DNA of 64,000 nucleotides. Source: Earliella scabrosa (Eukaryota > Basidiomycota > Agaricomycetes > Polyporales > Polyporaceae). Position 1 is the first letter of the stretch. Each line of letters starts with the position of its first letter. The notes beneath the pieces were generated by a model, which was given only the letters and a program-made list of their open reading frames with translations, was not told the DNA's origin and did not search any database. The DNA lies in assembly GCA_022605405.1 (NCBI GenBank), contig JABYQQ010000002.1, positions 620,001 to 684,000 of the forward strand, written 5' to 3'. Below, piece by piece: positions 9,285-21,754 of the stretch. The translations under genes were made by a program, and so were the position numbers.

Positions 9285-12200
9285 CACTGCAAGCGAATAC
9301 TTCCATAACATGTTCTGCGAACCTGGACGACACATCGAGAGCGGCTCCGCATCTCTGGTCGGGGTGTTTAGAGACCCAGAAACGTACCACTTCCCCTACA
9401 GAGGGGATCCCGATGGACTCGTCTGCCATGAGCAGTCTTCTGTCGGGTCCTCCAACGAACAATGCCCGCTGCGTCCAAGCGACGCTACAGAGATCGTGAC
9501 GAAGGATCTGCTTGGGGTTGACCAGATGGCGCAAGTTTGAAGCAAATTGGGCCGGTTGGAAAGATGTGCCGCCGCCGATCCGTCTGTCTGGATGTATTGG
9601 GATGAACGCATATGCATCCAGGTGTCTCCACCATGTCGAATCGTTAGAAACTACCAAGGGAAGCTGGGTGCTGTAGCATCTGTAGACCACCATGCAGCGC
9701 TCTAGATCGTCCGCACTGTCGCGTCCGGCAAAGTCTTCGTGAATTGCTGCCGCGCAAGCGATGAAGGTATCGCTCGATAAGGTCCCTCGAAGGCCAAGCT
9801 TGACTAACCGATCCTCGTACGGTCGCAGCTGAGGATGAACGAAGTTATGCTGTCGATACGTGAATGCCACTGCCTGGAATTCAGGGACGGCGGACTTGTA
9901 CACGTCTGTTATGTTGACCATGTTGAGCTCTGGATCGGGGACCATCAAACCGGTCGGATGGCCGTTAGGTATCGCCAACCCAAGGATGCCGTCGAGGAGG
10001 CACTTGTATCGTTTGAGCATGTCAAGACCAGTGCGAAGTTGGAGGGGGAAGTTGAGATCACCAAGGAAGTCCGTGACTGGCATCGGTGTTGCATTGGAGA
10101 GCGATTGCATTTCTGGGCGATGCTGAACATAGAAGTAGTTGGGATACTTCCCCAGGAAAAGTGCGATGGATTCGATGGATGTGATGCTTCTGGGGAGGAT
10201 CCGGACGAGTGGATCCGTGAGTGAACGAAGCTGTGCCTGGGCCGGGCCGCTTCCTCGAAACGTTGGCCAGACGGGAAGCTGGGGCGCAATGTCGAGGACA
10301 GTCTTGTTGTTTGCATGACGATTCGCCACGGCTTCGAGCTTCTCCCTGACCCATGTTGCAAGTGATTCCCACTCGTTGCTTGACAACGCCTTGAACTGTC
10401 GCTCGAAGCTTCCTCGCGAGCTGATGAATTTGAAGAACTCCATGACTCGCTTGAAGTCGAAGGCGACGTACGACAAACGGACACGCACTAGACTTGCAAG
10501 GGGTGACTCGCCAAACCGAGTGTCTTCGATGAATTCTGCCCCGAGCTTTTGCAATGGTCCAAGGAGGTGAGCGTCGGAGGAAGGTGGTTTTCCAAAGACG
10601 GGAAGCGAGGTCGCCTTGTCGAGGGAAATGAATGTCAACTCATCGACAGTTGGAATGAGAGGGAATAGCTTCAAGTCATCCACCGTCGGAGGGTCAGGGA
10701 GGTCCTTGAACAATTCCCAGAACGAAAGTATCCACTTCCGTTCGAACTTCGACACATGACGACGGTCTGCCGGCTGGATGACATCTTGGAGAAGTGCAAC
10801 GACGGCAAGACCCTTGAACGACGTCACATTGAGTCCTTTGTCTACCAGCAGCTCCCTGTCTACGAGAGGGTGTAGAAACCGCCGAGCTGGGAAGAGAGGC
10901 CAAGGAGCTCTGGTGTCCCTGGTGCCCCAAGATCCGACGAAGACATCGCATTGCTGGCCGGACTTCCCAATATCTGCGAGAGTATCATCCGCGAGGGGTA
11001 ATAACGGGAGGCCGATCAGCTCTGTAGCTGAGACGGAAGAATCACTAGTAGAATGTACATGATGATCTGCTTGATCCTTGTGGGATCCAGAGCCTGTGAA
11101 CGGAATGCCTCTAGGAACGGACCTCGCGTCCTGGAGATGAGATCCAACACGAAAGGAGGGCCTATACGCTTGATAGCAGCAAGGTTGAATACCTTGGATC
11201 GGACACGATGAGGGAGTTCGACAAGTTCGTCGGGGCGCAACAAGGCAAGAACTTCTTTGATGACTGGGGGTTCACCAGGACATCTAAGAACCGCGTCTGA
11301 AGGAGGAAGGAGGCAGCCGGTAATGCTTCGGAATATGTGACACGTGGTAGAAGGGAGGATTCCGTCACTGTATAATGCATCGACTACCGCTTGCGAGATC
11401 GAATCGGAGGATGCATCCGTGTTCCCTGGCCAAGGCGCAGCTGCTTTGGGGTGTTGCAAAGCCCACGTCTCCAGGGCAAAGAGCCAGAGTGGCGGAATCG
11501 TCGAGGTGAGCAGCCAGTGATTGAACCTGGAGTCCTCGGTCAACATGCCGTCGCCATCCCATCGGATGTTACGCCTATCATCCGCCAGCACAAAGGACGC
11601 ATTGACATGCATCGGGAGAGTCGTTGTGATGGGCAGTGGAAGAGAGGAGCAGAAATAATGAGCTGCGTTTCGAGTGCTGTGTCCCTGGGCCAACTGAGGC
11701 ACAACTTCGCCGGCTAGCGCAATACAGATCTGCTTCAGCCGATGTCGTTTGATGATGGCGTCGGCACCATTGGGATAGGAAGACGCTGGAATCACAGTGC
11801 TGAAGATTTGCCACCGTCTCTCCTTGTGGAACTCGTCCGTGATATAGAGATCCTGAAGCACGAAAGGCTCTTCCGGACGGTTGCATGGTTCATCCCGCCG
11901 AGCAGAAAAAGACCAGAGGGGAGTGTGTCGGCCGCTATCCCATGCGGCTACTTGGTCCACCGCAATGAAGAAGAGGGAACGCGAGGCAACGGCTCCATAC
12001 CGCTTGAGCATTTCGTGTACATCGGAGCGTGAGACTGCTCTGGTAGAGAGCGTGCTCTTTGCAACCTGTTGTGGACGTCTCAAGGGAAGGCGAATGATTG
12101 TCTGGGTTGCCATGAGTGAATACCATTGAACACTTGACGATATCGGCACGTACCCCAGGGTACCGATCATGGATCCTAGTCACGTCGAAACCAAACAATC

Positions 12201-15200
12201 CATGGAACACTTGCATATGTCCCGGATATAGACTGTTCACTAGGTCGTAAGTGACAGGATTCCCATATCATAGTGCAAGCTCTTACCAATGGACGTTGCC
12301 CAGAGGTATGACGTACGAGTTCCTGTTCCATTCCGCTGGGAGATTGCGTCCGGAAGGGTCCAGGATGATCAAGTACGAGCCCGACAGAATCATTGCAACC
12401 TAATGGCATAGTTAAGCATCGTGCTACCAAGGATAGGTTTAGGCGTGTGGAACAAACCTCGGAGAAGTGGTAGAAAGAAAGTGCGCCGAGCCCAAATCGT
12501 CCTATGCTGGATTCATGTTCTTCCTTCCCCCCGCGACCTACACGACAGATGCCACGGATGTCGTCTTCGGTGAACTCTGCGTTGTTGTGCACAACCAGGG
12601 CTGGGCCACGACAGAACGGCGCCATGGATTCGCAGAGGAGTAGGCTAGATGGTGCATTGCGAGCCTCGTCGCAATCCAGCAGGAAATTGCATTTGGTCGC
12701 GCCTGCATCAGCAGCGTTGGCGAGGAGCTCGTTGAATGCTTGTTCGATGTCGTACTGTCTCAAGACGTTGGAGATACGAGTAGTCAAATCCTCTCGCATG
12801 TCTTCTCCCTGGAAGGGCATTGGCTGGAGATGTAAGGAGCCCAAAGATGGTATCTGCAGCTTGGCGCGTAAGGACGAGGATAGGACGGAGTGTACATGGA
12901 CCCTGTCCGTTGGCAGATCGAGCAGATGCGCTCTGGAACCTAGGTCGTTATAGAAGAGAGCCGAGGGTTCGCGTAGCACATGGTCGATTCCTGGAGCGAG
13001 CAACGACGAGCGATGTTGATCTGACAGCGAAGAGAAATCGAGCGCTTGCAGAAGCTCGATGCAATCGAAAGCAGCTCTATCACATGGGGGCTCCTGAGCA
13101 AGATCTCGAATCTGGTGGAGGATAGCAGCGTTCGTTGGTCTGAGTATTAACAGGTCGGGAGTCAGACATATTGATCCCGCGCAAGGGGTCAGGTGCTCAC
13201 GTACCTATCAGAACAACCGATGCTGAGCAGGAACTCACTCACACCTGGACGCTGCTGGAGCTCAAGTGGGATCTGTCCGAAGCCTCGCAAAAACCTATGT
13301 CCAACGTTGAGAACGGCGAATCGTGGATGCTTGAGGGTTCCATCGGTCGTCGGGACACATCGTGATGATGACAACAGAGCAGTCAGCTCTTCGATCTGCG
13401 TTGACGATAGCTTTCGAGAGCCGAACTCCCGTATGAGCGCAGAGAGGTAATGATGGTGGTATTGCGCCTCCGTTTCTGCGAGTAGTCGGCGTAGCTGCTC
13501 AAGAAGCGTGTCGAGGGGCACCGGTTTGTCCCATCCCAACGCTGCACGGAGCTTCAGGTTCTCCAGGTCTCTATCCATGTCGAGCAGGGGGAGGACACGG
13601 TCATACAACATGTAGCGCGACGCGTCTCGGGTATCGCACGGTCTCTTCAGGCCTTGCGGAGTGGGGATCCAAGCGAGCTCGGGGTCGTATTGGAGACCAC
13701 GACATCCGACCCACGTTGTATCCCAGACACGCAGAAGTCGGCGCGCGGCGTTCTTCGCGAACAATGGATCCGCATGATTGGCGATGAATTGAATCCTCTC
13801 CTCCACGTATCGCACGTCGAGGTCATGGCGCAGGAGTCCAAGCTCAGTCAGTGCAGACATCATCAGCGAGTTGACGTCGAAGACGGCATTGGGGTCTCCC
13901 GAAGGCACCAGCTCCTTGATAGGCGACCAAGGATCAATGACATCCTGCGGCGGAAGGAGACGCTCGCCGTTACCAACAGGAACGATGGGACTCGTCCGCA
14001 GCCTGTCCAATAATTCGGAGGAGCGGAGTGAACGGTGATCAACGAGATACTGAAGGACACAAAGGCGGGCTGCAGGTGATTGCTCCTCGATGTGTTCGAT
14101 AAGCAGACCGAGGAGCTGCTTGACGGACATCTCCTGAGCGGCCGCTGCGTAGTTGATCTGTTCCAGCAATCGCCTCTCTTCGTCTGTGCGGTGGACAAAC
14201 ACGACGTTGCTGAGGGAGGGAACGGGGAGCACTAGCGCCTCGGGGTTCGACAGGCAGTGGATGACGCCGGACGGCGGGATGATGGAAGTAGTGATATGAT
14301 TGGTGCACGACTCCGAGTCGGACACCACGATTGGATGTATGGGCAAAGCGCGCAATGTGGCCTTCTGAGCCGGGGATAGTATGGTTCTGGATGTTGCTAG
14401 GCAGTCCGACAGATGCTGTCGGAGAATGTTCGCAGACGCAGTGTTGTTGTGGAATCGAGTTGGGGATGTGGAGGACAAGACGGTCAAGAGGTGCGAAGCA
14501 TCGGATGCTGACTTGAGCAGTTGCGGACGGCGGTTCTCGAAGAACGAAAGGGGCATGGAGTGATGAAGGAACTTGACGCCAAGGTCCAAGAGAACGTTAT
14601 GGCATGGTTCGTTGAGTTGGATAGGATAGAAGAAAACATGTTCGTTGAGCGAACAAAGCTTGTTCGCGGTCGTCGGAAGGAGAGGGAGGTGCCGGACGGC
14701 GGTGAGAAGAGTGTCGGCAAAGGTGCACGCTGCGATCCATTCCCAGAAGACAGCAAGCCATTGGCACGTCTGGTCCCAAGACCAGGTCTTGCTCGACCAC
14801 GACAAAGCAGTCTTCTCCTGCATGAGATTCTTGCTAGCGCGGAGAACGTACTCCACCGCCTGGGAACAGGTCAAGGTCGCGACATTGAGGTGGCTGCTGC
14901 CTTCTTGCACCAGGAGGGTTGTCGCTTCCAGCGGCAGTTCGTGCAGGGGAATTGCCTCGAGGTCGAGACGTCCAAAGAGCTCCGCGTCCGCCTCGCTCAA
15001 TAGAACGTGGGCTGTCTTTCCTGTTCGCTTGGCGGCGAAAGCAGCGATGCGGCCAGACATGAGTGGAATCACAGGCACGTCGACGAGATACTGCAACTGG
15101 CGAGTCCGGAGCAGAAAGCGGATGATGGTGTTGGCCTCTGAGCGTTGCATCTTCTGCACGCGCGCGCCGAAGTCCTGCAACACCCAAGGTTGTGATCACG

Positions 15201-17022
15201 CGGGACATCGCGACGTTTGAGAGAACTCACCACAAGCTTCGGGTGAACATTTGCGGGAGTGAGCTCTTGGTTTGGAAGAAGCTTCAGCAAGACATTACTG
15301 ATGGGCGCTGGGGGAAGAATGACCACAACGCCCGCCTTCACCAACATGCGGACCTGCTCCGAGTCGTCACGGGCAGAAGCGATGAGAGCGCGAGATAGGG
15401 AAGTGTACGTGACGGAGGACTGCGCTTCCGAGCTAGATACCTCCGGCCAGATCGTCACATCACGAGCAAGAGCCAGGGTGATAACGTCGCGGAGCAGAGA
15501 TGTCCAGTACTTCGCATCTCCGCTCGTCTTGCGATCCTGAGGAGGCGGGAGGAGGTCGTACATGTCGAACGCAAGACGCTCGGACGCGACCGACTCGAGG
15601 AGGGCAAGCCATGCCAGGGGAATGAACTTGCTGAAGAGCAGCTTGTTCCATGCAACGGCGAGACTGTTCTAAATGATCAGTCTTCTGATGATTAGTAGAT
15701 AGTAACGTTGGAACGCACGCATCAGCAGTGCCAGGCATGATGGTCTCTGACGGGTTGCGCAGATTCTGGCGAGAGTCCGTGAGTGAGAAGACGCTGTGGA
15801 TATGACAAGGGAACCCGGTCTCGAGAGGAAGTGGGAGAAAGGTGAAGAGACGTCCATCCAGGTCTTTGGCAGAGTTCGGCGACATGGGAAAGGCAAGGGC
15901 GATGTCCGGACGTAACTTCTCTCGTCCAAGCTCCTCCGTAACACGTTCGACGCTGTCGGAAAGTTCATTGGCCAGATCGGCAATGCACTCGTCAGTCGGG
16001 AACGCGGCGCGGATGACAAGCCAGGTGCATGAGGCGCTGGCAAGCGCCATGGATGGGTGGTAATCGACGGATATCTTGCGATTGTCTAGAATGAAAGGAG
16101 CGCTTGTCTTGGAGTGCTGCAGTGTCGTTGCGGTAGCAGTGGCCAGGACAACCTCTCGACCTCCTTCATCAATCTCACGGACTTCGATGGAGCTGAGATG
16201 GGTGAGGAACAACATGACCACGTGCAGCTCTTGCTGTATGAAGTCGACGAGGAGGTTGTGAATCTTCTGGCCATCGGGTCGGTCGGTGCTGATGCGACTT
16301 TGGGACGTGTCAGAGCGCAACGCGAGACGAACAACGGTTCCAGAAAAGTTCGTAGGAGAGTTTTGACCGATGAGGGAGCGGAACGGCGCTAGCTGGTCTT
16401 CGTAGTTCAGCGCTAAATTCTCGAGCGTATCCTTCCAGCCACCGTTGTCGAACACCCATCGGTGGGGGTCGAATATAACAACATGACCACCGGACAGATA
16501 TTGCGGATTGTCTGTCAACTGTCGGCAAGATCAATTGTCTTTGTTGCAGCGTAGCAGAATGGTGGACCTACATGGTAGTAAGCACGCGAGCCGAGACCAT
16601 GCTTGCCAATCTTCCTTCATAACAGCGCCTTTCAATCGAAGCGTAACAGTAAAGTGCAATGAATACGAACTCGGCATCAGAGGTTTTTGACGACTGGCTG
16701 ACGGTCCGAATGGCGTCCCAGTCTTTGTCTGAGAATACGGTATCGTTGTAGGCCAACAGGGCAGGTCCCTGAAGGTGTTCGAGGCCGGGGCGAAGAAGAG
16801 AATCGCGAGGATACTGTCGACGGTCCAAGATGAAGATCTACGAAGGAATCTCGTGGATATTCAGCACATATATATATAATACAACAGGACTTGCCTGCCG
16901 GGTGGCTCGTGCATCGTCGGAGTTCTGGATGATTTCACGAAACAGGCCGATCCCGAATGGATATCGGCGAAGGATAGAGGCGAGATTCGCCGTCAAGTCA
17001 ACGCGCTCCCCGAAGTCAGACA

Positions 17023-17529
17023 TGGCGGGGGGAGGAAAGAGGTGAGCGTACGAGGACCAAGGCGTTACCCTGTTGTATATGTCCACACGAGCCGATTTGT
17101 GGACGTTCGTGTCTTCCTAGGACACCCTGAGACAAAGGCTCTCGCAACCTGCTAAAGGTGGACTGCACGAGTCAAGACAGCGGGCGATATGAGTACCGCA
17201 GCACACAAAGGAAGGTCATTTTGATCGAAGCTACTGACACGAAATGCGATAACACACCTTCTCTCTATGAACCGCAGCTGTGGCGGCTCGGAGTCAGCTC
17301 ACAGCATCCCATAACGAGGTGCATGCTTGGACATCGAACATCAATTGCGATGAGGAACGTCATAACCTTGAGCTTGATCTAGTGCGCAGTGTGCTCCCGG
17401 TGAGTCACCACATGAGATAAGACAGAGAAGCAGGACGCTGTCCACATCTATGCATTGGCTGACTGCAGAGTAACGCGACATGTACTGTGTCCAACCGCTG
17501 CTATGCCAGAACCTATCCCAACTGAACAC
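17023..17529. other. Intergenic gap
   Basis: The 507 bp lie between the sacsin start and the ATP5 stop. An in-frame ATG at 17086 could extend the sacsin N-terminus by 21 codons, but the conserved start is at 17022. Nothing else is recognised. Confidence 0.4.
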
Positions 17530-18269
17530 TCATACGGATTCTGGGAGGGACATGTCAGATCGCAAGTGCGCCCAAGAGGGACAAAGGACATACGCGAGAG
17601 GAGGTTGTTGAGCTTGTTGACACGCGACACGACACTGAGGTCAATGGTCTTGTCACCAAAGTCCACGACAACACCGCCGAGCACCGCAGGGTTAACCTGT
17701 ACCAACGAGGCATTCACAGACTGCTCCCAAGGACTCTCCGCACTGCATCATAAACCCACCTTGTTGGTGATCTTCAGCGACTTGGCCTGCTGTGCAGCCT
17801 GCGACTGCTTGAGGAGGGTCTCCAGACGCGTCTGGATGTCGCGGGGCAGGGGTGCAGCACTCGTGATCGTGACATTGAGCTCGCCCTTGTGTTGAGCGAC
17901 GAGCTCGTTGAAGCCCTCGATCACACCCTCCGTCTCAACCAACCGGCCGTTCTCGGAGAGGACGACGAAGAGGTTTTTCGTGATGTCTGACACGGGCTCC
18001 TTGCCAGCAGCAGCGTAAAGGGAGGGAAGGCCCGCCGCGCGGTCCTTGGTGGAGAGCGTGGGGTTGTTGATGAACGCGCTGAGCGCGGGGGTCGCCTTGA
18101 CCGCGGCCTGGATCGCGTTGAGCTCGGTTTGGACCTTGGTCAGGACTTGGGGCGACTTGTTGAGCGCGGCGGAGAAGACGGCGCTGGAGTACTTTTGCGC
18201 GATGGTGCTCGCCGCGCGGCGTCCGAGACCAGCGGAGAGGGCTGCAGAGCGTGCAGAGGCAGCGAACAT
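17530..18269 (-). CDS. ATP5: Mitochondrial F1Fo ATP synthase subunit 5 (OSCP)
   Basis: OSCP links the F1 head to the peripheral stalk of mitochondrial ATP synthase. Exons 18269-17760, 17720-17594 and 17540-17530 give 215 aa, close to the yeast length of 212. The N-terminus is rich in Ala, Ser and Arg with no acidic residues (MFAASARSAALSAGLGRR), a typical mitochondrial targeting peptide. Family markers include the C-terminal NPAVLGGVVVDFGDKTIDLS and SRVNKLNNLL. The last exon is only 11 nt: with the acceptor at 17541 the protein ends QSV-stop, which matches the usual OSCP end; reading through the donor instead would add about 50 unrelated residues. The gene is head to head with MRM2. Confidence 0.93.
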
Positions 18270-18463
18270 GGCGGCAGTGGGGAAGGAGGAGAAGGGGACG
18301 TGGAAAGACTGCTGGTCGCCGTCCGACCCTTGCTCGTCACCGTCTGCTCGTGCGTCGGTAATTCCCGCGTCCCTCGGCGAAGCCCGGCACGGCTGAGCGC
18401 CGGACTGCACGCGCGCGCGCCTTCGCGAGACTCGCGCGACTTGACATCGACCACCACGCAAAC
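18270..18463. promoter_or_regulatory. Short bidirectional promoter between ATP5 and MRM2
   Basis: Only 194 bp separate the start codons of two divergent genes, both encoding mitochondrial proteins. The interval is GC-rich with no TATA box that I can see and includes CGCGCGCGCC near 18411-18420. Shared control is an inference from spacing and function. Confidence 0.6.
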
Positions 18464-19511
18464 ATGACTTTCCGACCGACGCTCCCTGTGCTGTCTCATA
18501 AGCTCCCTCCTTCGTCTCGCGCATGGCTTGCACGGCAGTACCGCGACCCCTATGTGAAGGCGCGGATGTCCTATCCCGCCAACTACCGCTCGCGCTCGGC
18601 CTTCAAGCTGCTCGAGCTCGAACGCAAGTGGGGCTTTCTCTCCTACAAGGACGTGCGCGCAGTTGTAGATCTCGGCGCCGCGCCAGGAGGGTGGAGCCAG
18701 GTCGTTGCGGGAAAGCTCGGATGGGGGCCGTGGGACACTCTTCCCGCTCGTACGGACAAGAAGGGCGTCGAACCCGCACCGTCTGGGTTTGGGTTAAAGA
18801 AGGAAGCAAAGGCGAGGACGAAGAGCAAGGGGAAGGAGAAGGAGACGGACTGGAGCGCATCGACACCAGAGCAATGGAGCGAGGAGGCGGAGGAGGATGT
18901 GCTCGATGACCCCATTAAGTTCCTGCAGGATGACCCGAAACCGCAAGCGACTGGTCGCGGGACCATTGTGGCCGTCGACCTCCTCCGGATGGAACCCATT
19001 GCTGGAGTCAAGACGTTACAGGTGGACTTTCGCTCGCCCGAGGCCGAGGAGTATATCTCAGCACTTCTCAAGGACCAGCCAGGTTCAGACAAGGACGGCA
19101 AGGTGGACGTCATCCTGTCGGACATGGCCGCCAACTTCACAGGGAACGCTATTGCGGATACGGAGTCCAGTCTCGCGCTATGCAAGAGCGTGTTCACATT
19201 CGCCAAGCGCCATCTTCGGACGGCAGAGAGCAAGGGCAGACGACGCGGAGGTGCATTAGTGTGCGTAGTGAGTCAATGCTGCCGTACTTCAGCGAGATTG
19301 ACGGGTATCTGTGCTCCTCAGAATCAAACACTTTGCGCATCCAGAGGCGAATCGGTTCCGGAAACAATATCTGGAGCCCAACTTCAACATCGTGGCGTTC
19401 GAAAAGCCTCCGGCTAGCCGGTCGGAGTCGCGCGAAGGGTACTGGGTGTGTTTGGGATGGCAGGGGAAGAAGAGTTCGTCCACCAAGACTCCCGAGCAAA
19501 CACTCCCATGA
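18464..19511 (+). CDS. MRM2: FtsJ/RrmJ-type rRNA 2'-O-methyltransferase, mitochondrial MRM2-like
   Basis: Exons 18464-19260 and 19322-19511 give 328 aa. The SAM-dependent methyltransferase core shows YRSRSAFKLLEL (catalytic Lys), VVDLGAAPGGWSQV (SAM motif I), VILSDMAANFTG (catalytic Asp), IKHF at the exon 2 start (catalytic Lys) and VAFEKPPASRSES (catalytic Glu), the K-D-K-E set of the RrmJ family. The size and the N-terminal SSRAWLARQYRDPYVKA fit MRM2, which methylates a uridine in the mitochondrial large rRNA A-loop, better than the longer nucleolar Spb1 or tRNA enzyme Trm7. A charged insertion of about 70 residues after GKLGWG, rich in Lys, Glu and Asp, interrupts the domain between motif I and the VAVDLL strand. 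Confidence 0.87.
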
Positions 19512-20087
19512 GATCCCTATCCTCCTTGGTGAGCATCAGAAATTGTGAGGGTGCTCCTCCGACTGTCATGTATTGACTCTTCCGTAGCCCAGTTACACCG
19601 TCGGTATGCATGCCCATAACCCTCGAGCCTGGAACTACTCTCAGATCCCAAACACCGCTAAGAGGCATGCCCTCGCTGATTGCATCTTGCATCAACGAAC
19701 CGGCCTGCACACTGCGAGACCACTCAATCGTAGTCTTCAGCGTTGAGTTAGAGGACCTGTTCTTACTGATGCCGAGGCCTGGACCTTTGCGCATGCGTGC
19801 GCCACACTCAGCGCATATCTGTACCTACATCTGCACATGTACGGACCAACGAGTCCTCGCGATGAATGGGATACTTTCCCCTCAACGACGTGTTGTCCAA
19901 GACAGGCGCTCACCAATAGCTTCAAGGATCTTCGTCGACCCGACCCACATGGACACGTTGGACATACAATCACATAGCATACTCGTATAGGTACAGTGCA
20001 ATGGCAGCGAGATCAAGAGAAGAGAGCAGCGAGGCGCCGTCGAGGACGCGATGTGTCGCGGTGACCACCGTTGGGGACGTGATGCGC
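19512..20087. other. Intergenic gap, convergent gene ends
   Basis: The 576 bp lie between the convergent 3' ends of MRM2 and histone H4. I see no coding sequence or repeat; both terminators must lie here. Confidence 0.45.
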
Positions 20088-20843
<756 letters not shown>

Positions 20844-21006
20844 TCAAGAACGCGGCGGCGGCGCGGCGGTGCTCTAGAGTTCGCGTAGGCGCCGATGCCC
20901 ATAATCGGCAGTGTCTAGCTTTGTGGCGGTACCCGAGGTTTGCATCTTGCTTTCGACCTTGCCATTGTGTGCTGCAGTCTGCTGCAGTGCATTGCACTAT
21001 TCGAGC

Positions 21007-21754
21007 ATGTCTGGCCTGTTCCCAGGCTACACGCAAGTGGAGAAGTTTGGGCCAGACGAGGACTACGAGGCTCATGATGGCGAAGTAGAGGAAGAAGTCG
21101 AGTACGTGACCCTGGATCTCGGAACGGTCCAGCCGACGCTCGTGCCAAGCTCCTCGACATATCGTCTCGTTGTGAGTCCTTTCCTCAAGTTGCGCGTCCT
21201 TGTCAGACTGACATGCATAGGACATGTGTTTTAGGGTCTAGACACGCACACGCCGTTCCTGCAGCTGTCAGGGACGATGCTGAAAGGGCAACATGTGTCG
21301 CTCCTCGGCACAGAACTCTTGTTCACTGAATCGACGGGTGAGTACGCGACTGCAGGCAACTGCGGACGTGGAGTTCACCTTGCTGAGGCTTCGTGCTGCA
21401 GATGAGCACCATGACCGCAGCAAGAAATCCCTGGTGCACGTTGCCAACACAGAAAGGCGGATTCGCTTCCGCGAGGTCGAGCTCAAGCCCAAACAGGTCG
21501 GCGACGCTCCCGGCACACAGGCCCAGACGACCGCGAAGATGAGCAACGTTGCGAAAAAGGTGAAGACGCAGATGGAGCATGTGATGAGTGGTAGCGCTGG
21601 CCCGTCTCGAAGAGGGCGTGGAGGCAGAAAACGAGGGTCTTCGAAGGCCCAGTCGAAGGGTAAAGAGCGAGATGGGGGCTCGACCGCCCCGCCCGATGAC
21701 CAGCCACCGGAAGCAAACGGACGCTCTGCGTCGATGGAGATGGATACCTCTTGA
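21007..21754 (+). CDS. TFIIIC subunit 6-like protein
   Basis: Exons 21007-21171, 21235-21337 and 21402-21754 give 206 aa. The middle has the short beta-barrel signature of the TFIIIC_sub6 family (yeast tau55 C-terminal part, human GTF3C6): EYVTLDLG, YRLVGLDTHTPFLQLSG and LLGTELLFTE. The C-terminal half is basic and low in complexity, with GRGGRKRGSSKAQ and an acidic end. If correct, it is part of the RNA polymerase III initiation factor TFIIIC in the nucleus. The first 25 residues are acidic. The gene lies about 245 bp from histone H4 and diverges from it. Confidence 0.65.

Larger units (their letters stand above)
7120..9350 (+). other. Inverted segment of the sacsin/BTB gene
   Basis: Coding strand switches at both edges. 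At the right edge the minus-strand donor (GTACGT at 9391) and the 5' half of an intron are visible; the missing 3' half, with CTAAC and GCAG acceptor, is at 7125-7143 on the plus strand. At the left edge the minus-strand exon starting near 7119 (DQPIEVLLP) continues a codon left open at 9350 (HIESGS) on the plus strand. Flipping 7120-9350 restores both the intron and the exon with frame intact. A 2-bp GC overlap is ambiguous at the joints, and short palindromes (gctgatcagc, agccggct) mark the left edge. Confidence 0.85.
6681..17022 (-). pseudogene. Sacsin-like HSP90-type ATPase/BTB gene, broken by inversion, LTR insertion and frameshift
   Basis: The gene starts at 17022 (MSDFGERVDLTANLA) and runs leftward. 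An N-terminal GHKL-type ATPase shows EIIQNSDDA and GKHGLG; a second copy near 12,400-12,900 shows NELLANAADAGAT and GRFGLG. This sacsin-like layout continues through large exons (15183-13204, 12122-11047, 11044-9392) and should end in a BTB/POZ domain, as in other basidiomycete members. The last exons are rearranged: coding sequence leaves the minus strand at 9351, is found on the plus strand at 7144-7636 plus 9290-9350, and returns to the minus strand at 7119-7055, 7001-6849 and 6790-6681 (stop). A reading-frame shift also occurs near 11045. The first intron has a GC donor at 16894. The product would be a chaperone-like scaffold of over 2,500 aa. As assembled it cannot be translated whole. 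Confidence 0.85.

Noticed and set aside
9351..9540. Plus-strand continuation of the BTB frame past 9350
   Set aside because: The residues after HIESGS no longer resemble BTB, while the minus strand here is the sacsin exon and intron; the plus frame is only open by chance.
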